A DNA stretch of 34,545 nt from Syntrophomonadaceae bacterium (GTDB taxonomy: Bacteria > Bacillota > Syntrophomonadia > Syntrophomonadales > Syntrophomonadaceae), in NCBI GenBank assembly GCA_018432955.1, contig JAHDSE010000064.1, positions 1-34,545 of the forward strand, given 5' to 3'. Below the pieces are notes generated by a model. It was not told where the DNA came from, ran no database searches, and was given only the letters and a program-made list of their open reading frames with translations. The position numbers were made by a program, and so were the translations under genes. How positions within the stretch are numbered: position 1 is the first letter of the stretch; every line of letters begins with the position of its first letter. This document shows positions 31,979 through 34,545 of this stretch, one piece after another.

Positions 31979-32503
31979 ATGTTATTGATAAAAGCCCTGG
32001 GAGGGATTTGTGTTATCAGTGCTTGCGGGGTCTGGGGCCTTAAAGCCAGCCGAAGCCTGGAAAGAAGAAGAGAGCAGCTCAAGGATTTGAGAATGGCTAT
32101 GAACTTTTTGGAAAAAGAAATCACTTACATGCATACCCCTCTCTCTCTTGCACTTGCGAGAACTGCATATTATTCAGAAGCCCCGATTTCTTTTCTTTTT
32201 GAACTAAGCTCCCGCTATTTAAGTGAAAAAAAAGGCCTTACCGGGGGTGAAGCCTGGTCAAAAGGGATTTCTTTTATGCGCAAACATGCCGATTTAAAGG
32301 AGAAGGATATCGCATTATTGAAAACAGCAGCGCAGCAACTGGGTATGTCCGATGCCAGTGAGCAGAAAAAGTATTTTGCCCTACTTCAGGAGCAGCTAAA
32401 GATACTGGAGGAAAGAGCTCTGCAGGAAGCAGATAAAGGACAAAAAATATGGTCATATGGAGGATTTGTCCTGGGATTTACTGTAGTCCTGCTGCTATTA
32501 TAA
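31979..32503 (+). CDS. spoIIIAB: Stage III sporulation protein SpoIIIAB
   Basis: A 174-residue membrane protein resembling the GspF/PilC-type platform. It has an N-terminal helix (MLLIKALGGICVISACGVWG), the central motif LRMAMNFLEKEITYMHTPLS and a C-terminal membrane anchor (YGGFVLGFTVVLLLL). ATG 31979 has AGGTGG 8 nt upstream. The frame is open earlier but overlaps spoIIIAA out of register. It starts 2 bp after spoIIIAA, so the two are coupled. It is separated from spoIIIAC by about 420 bp of repeat DNA, which is unusual for this operon. Confidence 0.92.
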   Translation: MLLIKALGGICVISACGVWGLKASRSLERRREQLKDLRMAMNFLEKEITYMHTPLSLALARTAYYSEAPISFLFELSSRYLSEKKGLTGGEAWSKGISFMRKHADLKEKDIALLKTAAQQLGMSDASEQKKYFALLQEQLKILEERALQEADKGQKIWSYGGFVLGFTVVLLLL

Positions 32504-32560
32504 TTTTGAATTGTGAATTTTTAATTTTTAATTAACGTAGAGAAGCTTATGCTTCTCATT
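32504..32560 (+). repeat. AT-rich hairpin repeat (family B, copy 3)
   Basis: Words AATTTTTAATTTTTAATTAAC are followed by the hairpin GAGAAGC-TTAT-GCTTCTC (32540-32557). A complementary AT stretch (GAATTCAAAATTAAAAATTA, from 32884) on the other side of the MITE-like copy makes an outer inverted repeat, so the whole 32504-32908 block may have arrived as one unit. Confidence 0.6.
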
Positions 32561-32752
32561 CGACAATTTTGCATAATTAAAAAAATCCAGGATGTCAATC
32601 TTAAGCGTTGGCGAAGCCACCTTAATCGTGAGCGAAGCGAACATCAGTCGTGCCCGAAGGGTGAATCTTAAGATCCTTCGGCGTTGCCTCAGGATGACAA
32701 TACTAAAATACCCAACGAATCATATGAAAAAGTTTATTATGCAAAATCCTCA
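32561..32752 (-). mobile_element. MITE-like repeat, 192 bp (family A, copy 3) inside spoIIIA operon
   Basis: The ends are ATTTTGCATAATT (32566-32578) and TTATTATGCAAAATCCTCA (32734-32752). On the minus strand it matches the copy at 26573 along most of its length and includes a ~40-bp segment that copy lacks, so this is the fuller version. It contains CTTAAGATCCTTCGGC and CCTCAGGATGACAAT. Short open frames across it (from 32592 and 32684) are not genes. About 130 bp of unremarkable DNA lies between it and the AT arm at 32884. Confidence 0.8.
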
Positions 32753-32923
32753 TTTGATAAGGCTTATTGGCAGGCTATTTTGACACCTACGTGCTCCTAT
32801 CGGTACAGATATGACAAACTGTTCAGCATCTTTGGTTTTGAATTGACGAAAAAAATCAATAGAAAACCTTAGTTTTCTTTCCTGAATTCAAAATTAAAAA
32901 TTAAAAAAAGGGTGGTGTTGCAG

Positions 32924-33118
32924 GTGAACATCGAAATAATCTTTCGCATAGCCGGAATCGGCATATTGATATCTGTTCTGTCTATAGTGCTGAAACAAGC
33001 TCAGAAGGAGGAACAAGCAGAAATGTTAACTCTGGCTGGCGTGGTAGTGGTTTTAATAATAGTGGTGCAGTTAATGAGCCAGCTATTTACGGTTGTCAGA
33101 TCAGTCTTCAATTTATGA
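32924..33118 (+). CDS. spoIIIAC: Stage III sporulation protein SpoIIIAC
   Basis: A 64-residue protein with two membrane helices: IIFRIAGIGILISVLSIVL, the loop KQAQKEEQAEM, and LAGVVVVLIIVVQLMSQLF, ending VVRSVFNL. This is the SpoIIIAC form (68 residues in B. subtilis). The GTG at 32924 has AAAGGGTGG about 8 nt upstream; GTG codons at 32912 and 32915 lie within that site. It is the first gene after the repeat block, so its transcript must read through or restart there. Confidence 0.88.
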   Translation: MNIEIIFRIAGIGILISVLSIVLKQAQKEEQAEMLTLAGVVVVLIIVVQLMSQLFTVVRSVFNL

Positions 33119-33229
33119 GCTTGAGGCAAGAGATGAAAGAAGGAAGCTCTTAAAACCCAAAAGCTTCTGGCTGAGGCAGAGTATTTGTGCCATATCTTAT
33201 ATAGCTCATGATAGAAGAGGGGGATTAAT

Positions 33230-33619
33230 TTGGAAATAGCTCAAGTTGTTGGATTGGCCCTGGTAACAACCATATTTCTTTTAATTCTCCGCCAGGAAAG
33301 ACCAGTTATGGCAGTGATACTGAGTATTGTATTCAGTATTGTTATTTTTACCTTTATGATGGATAAAATGGCTTCCATCATCAAAGTATTACAGGAATTA
33401 TCCCGCCGGGCCGAAGTGAATTATTTCTTTTTTACCAGCATATTAAAAATACTGGGTGTTGCCTACCTGGGTGAGTTTGCAGCAGCCATATGTAAAGATG
33501 CAGGGGAACAGGCAGTCGCTTCCAAAATTGAGTTTGCTGCAAAAATTATTATTGCCGTTCTGGCTTTGCCTATAATGATCGCCATATTGGAGTCTCTGAT
33601 GGAGCTTATGCCGGGATAG
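33230..33619 (+). CDS. spoIIIAD: Stage III sporulation protein SpoIIIAD
   Basis: A 129-residue membrane protein with four hydrophobic segments, including VVGLALVTTIFLLIL, PVMAVILSIVFSIVIFTF and AAKIIIAVLALPIMIAILES. The motif ILKILGVAYLGEFAAAICKD is typical of SpoIIIAD. The TTG at 33230 has AGAGGGGG 7 nt upstream. SpoIIIAC and SpoIIIAD form part of the mother-cell side of the channel. The 111-bp gap before it has no gene and a weak GAAGCT/AGCTTC pair. Confidence 0.92.
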   Translation: MEIAQVVGLALVTTIFLLILRQERPVMAVILSIVFSIVIFTFMMDKMASIIKVLQELSRRAEVNYFFFTSILKILGVAYLGEFAAAICKDAGEQAVASKIEFAAKIIIAVLALPIMIAILESLMELMPG

Positions 33620-33657
33620 CCTGGGGAAGCTAAACGCTTTGGGTAAGGAGTGAAGTT

Positions 33658-34545
33658 ATGAGGGCACGGTCCTATTTGGATTGGACAGGGAAGATCTTAT
33701 TATTGGGCTGCCTTATCTACTTTACTTCGTTTTCGATATTGCCGGCGGCAGCCGCTTCCGAAGCAAAAAATACTGAGCCTGCTTTTTCACTTGAAGATAC
33801 TATAGAAAATTTGGACATAGAGTCTCTGGAAGAATACAAAAGGAATATTGATGGAGAAATAAATGAATATCTGGAGGGGAAATCCCTGAAGCAATGGATT
33901 CTGGATTTTGTTTCGGGAGATTGGGAATTTGATATCCGGGAAAGCGGAGAAAACCTGATGCGTTTTTTTTTCAAAGAAGTGATGGCTAATTCAGGTCTTC
34001 TGGGAAAACTGCTCATCCTGTCAGTTCTGGCAGCATTGCTCATTAATCTACAGACAGCCTTTTCTTCAGGGGTAGCCAGGATATCTTATCTGGCTTGTTT
34101 TATGGCACTGGCTACGATTGCCGTGGGTTCTTTCAGGGTGGTCCTGGATATTGGCCAGCAGACAATAGAGAATATGACATCATTCATGCTGGCCATGCTG
34201 CCGCAAATGCTGGTTTTGACAGCCGGCATGGGGAACCTGAATTCTGCAGTAATGCTTTTCCCTTTTCTTATGACTGCAGCTACTGCTTTTGCTACTGCCA
34301 TTAAGAACATAGTTTTTCCCTTGATAATAATGTCCGCCATACTCACGATTGTGAATCATATGTCAGATACCATTAAAGTTGAAAGAGTAGCCAGGTTCTT
34401 TGGACAGTTGGCCCAGATATCACTGGGATTTTTTCTTACCATATTTGTGGGAATTGTGACATTAAGAGCCGTATATGCCTCAGTTCTGGACAAAGTTACC
34501 CTGAGAACCAGCAAATTTATAACTGATAATGCTATCCCTGTAGTA
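33658..34545 (+). CDS. spoIIIAE: Stage III sporulation protein SpoIIIAE, 3' end cut by window
   Basis: The frame is open from ATG 33658 to the right edge, 296 codons, with no stop. A signal peptide comes first (WTGKILLLGCLIYFTSFSIL, then PAAAASEA). An extracytoplasmic acidic segment follows (about 40-100: SLEDTIENLDIESLEEYKR). A multi-helix membrane part then begins with LLGKLLILSVLAALLINLQT and includes MLAMLPQMLVLTAGMGN and LGFFLTIFVGIVTLRAVYAS. B. subtilis SpoIIIAE is about 400 residues, so roughly a quarter is missing. TAAGGAG lies 7 nt before the start. The remaining operon (AF, AG, AH) should follow beyond the edge. Confidence 0.93.
   Translation, partial: MRARSYLDWTGKILLLGCLIYFTSFSILPAAAASEAKNTEPAFSLEDTIENLDIESLEEYKRNIDGEINEYLEGKSLKQWILDFVSGDWEFDIRESGENLMRFFFKEVMANSGLLGKLLILSVLAALLINLQTAFSSGVARISYLACFMALATIAVGSFRVVLDIGQQTIENMTSFMLAMLPQMLVLTAGMGNLNSAVMLFPFLMTAATAFATAIKNIVFPLIIMSAILTIVNHMSDTIKVERVARFFGQLAQISLGFFLTIFVGIVTLRAVYASVLDKVTLRTSKFITDNAIPVV

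Noticed and set aside
32592..32872. Two overlapping short plus-strand reading frames between spoIIIAB and spoIIIAC
   Set aside because: They lie in a dispersed repeat, lack ribosome-binding sites and change between copies of the repeat.

Overview
The window is a chromosomal stretch from an endospore-forming, monoderm Firmicute of the class Clostridia. It carries the 3' part of sigK, the start of the spoIIIA operon (AA to AE, the last cut by the right edge) and Gram-positive style Shine-Dalgarno sites. The mix of aro genes, type IV pilus genes and spoIIIA, with moderate-low GC by eye, would suit a Syntrophomonas-type or Desulfotomaculum-type bacterium. That taxonomic guess is inference; no marker gene settles it.

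Layout. 1-4278: 3' part of a very large PKD-repeat surface protein, ending at a terminator. 4398-4994: stand-alone HD-GYP protein. 5105-6737: a 56-residue ORF overlapping a large serine recombinase. 6775-7131: only the C-terminal half of sigma-K, joined to non-sigK DNA at the codons where the B. subtilis skin element splits the gene. This looks like the right end of a sigK-intervening (skin-type) element, with the recombinase as its excisionase and the genes to the left as probable cargo. 7402-9075: PAS-GGDEF-HD-GYP cyclic-di-GMP protein. 9402-10940: GalT-like protein and a YqeG-type HAD phosphatase.

11060-15807: shikimate pathway cluster aroE, aroC, aroK, aroB, with a FimT/GspH-like pseudopilin and a UPF0316 membrane protein inserted; aroQ follows at 28160. 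16274-24671: type IV pilus / competence-type assembly cluster: PilB, PilC, GspG-like pilin, PilD, three minor pseudopilins, PilN, PilO, PilM. No retraction ATPase and no secretin are present. 25085-28141: TldD/TldE metalloprotease pair. 28160-30870: aroQ, Xaa-Pro peptidase, efp and a CD1247-type zinc-ribbon protein, closed by a strong terminator. 31023-34545: spoIIIAA to spoIIIAE, part of the channel between mother cell and forespore.

The intergenic DNA is unusually rich in repeats. There is a MITE-like family (three copies, one inside the spoIIIA operon), an AT-rich hairpin repeat (three copies), a hairpin with a perfect 32-bp stem that follows a truncated lipoprotein leader, and a 250-bp mosaic of nested palindromes. 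Two genes, a pseudopilin behind aroE and the peptidase behind aroQ, have no ATG, GTG or TTG start. They appear to begin at ATC and ATT codons that overlap the end of the preceding aro gene.

The strongest candidate for an unusual system is the sigK-intervening element at the left. The rest is mostly well-known housekeeping, pilus and sporulation genes.
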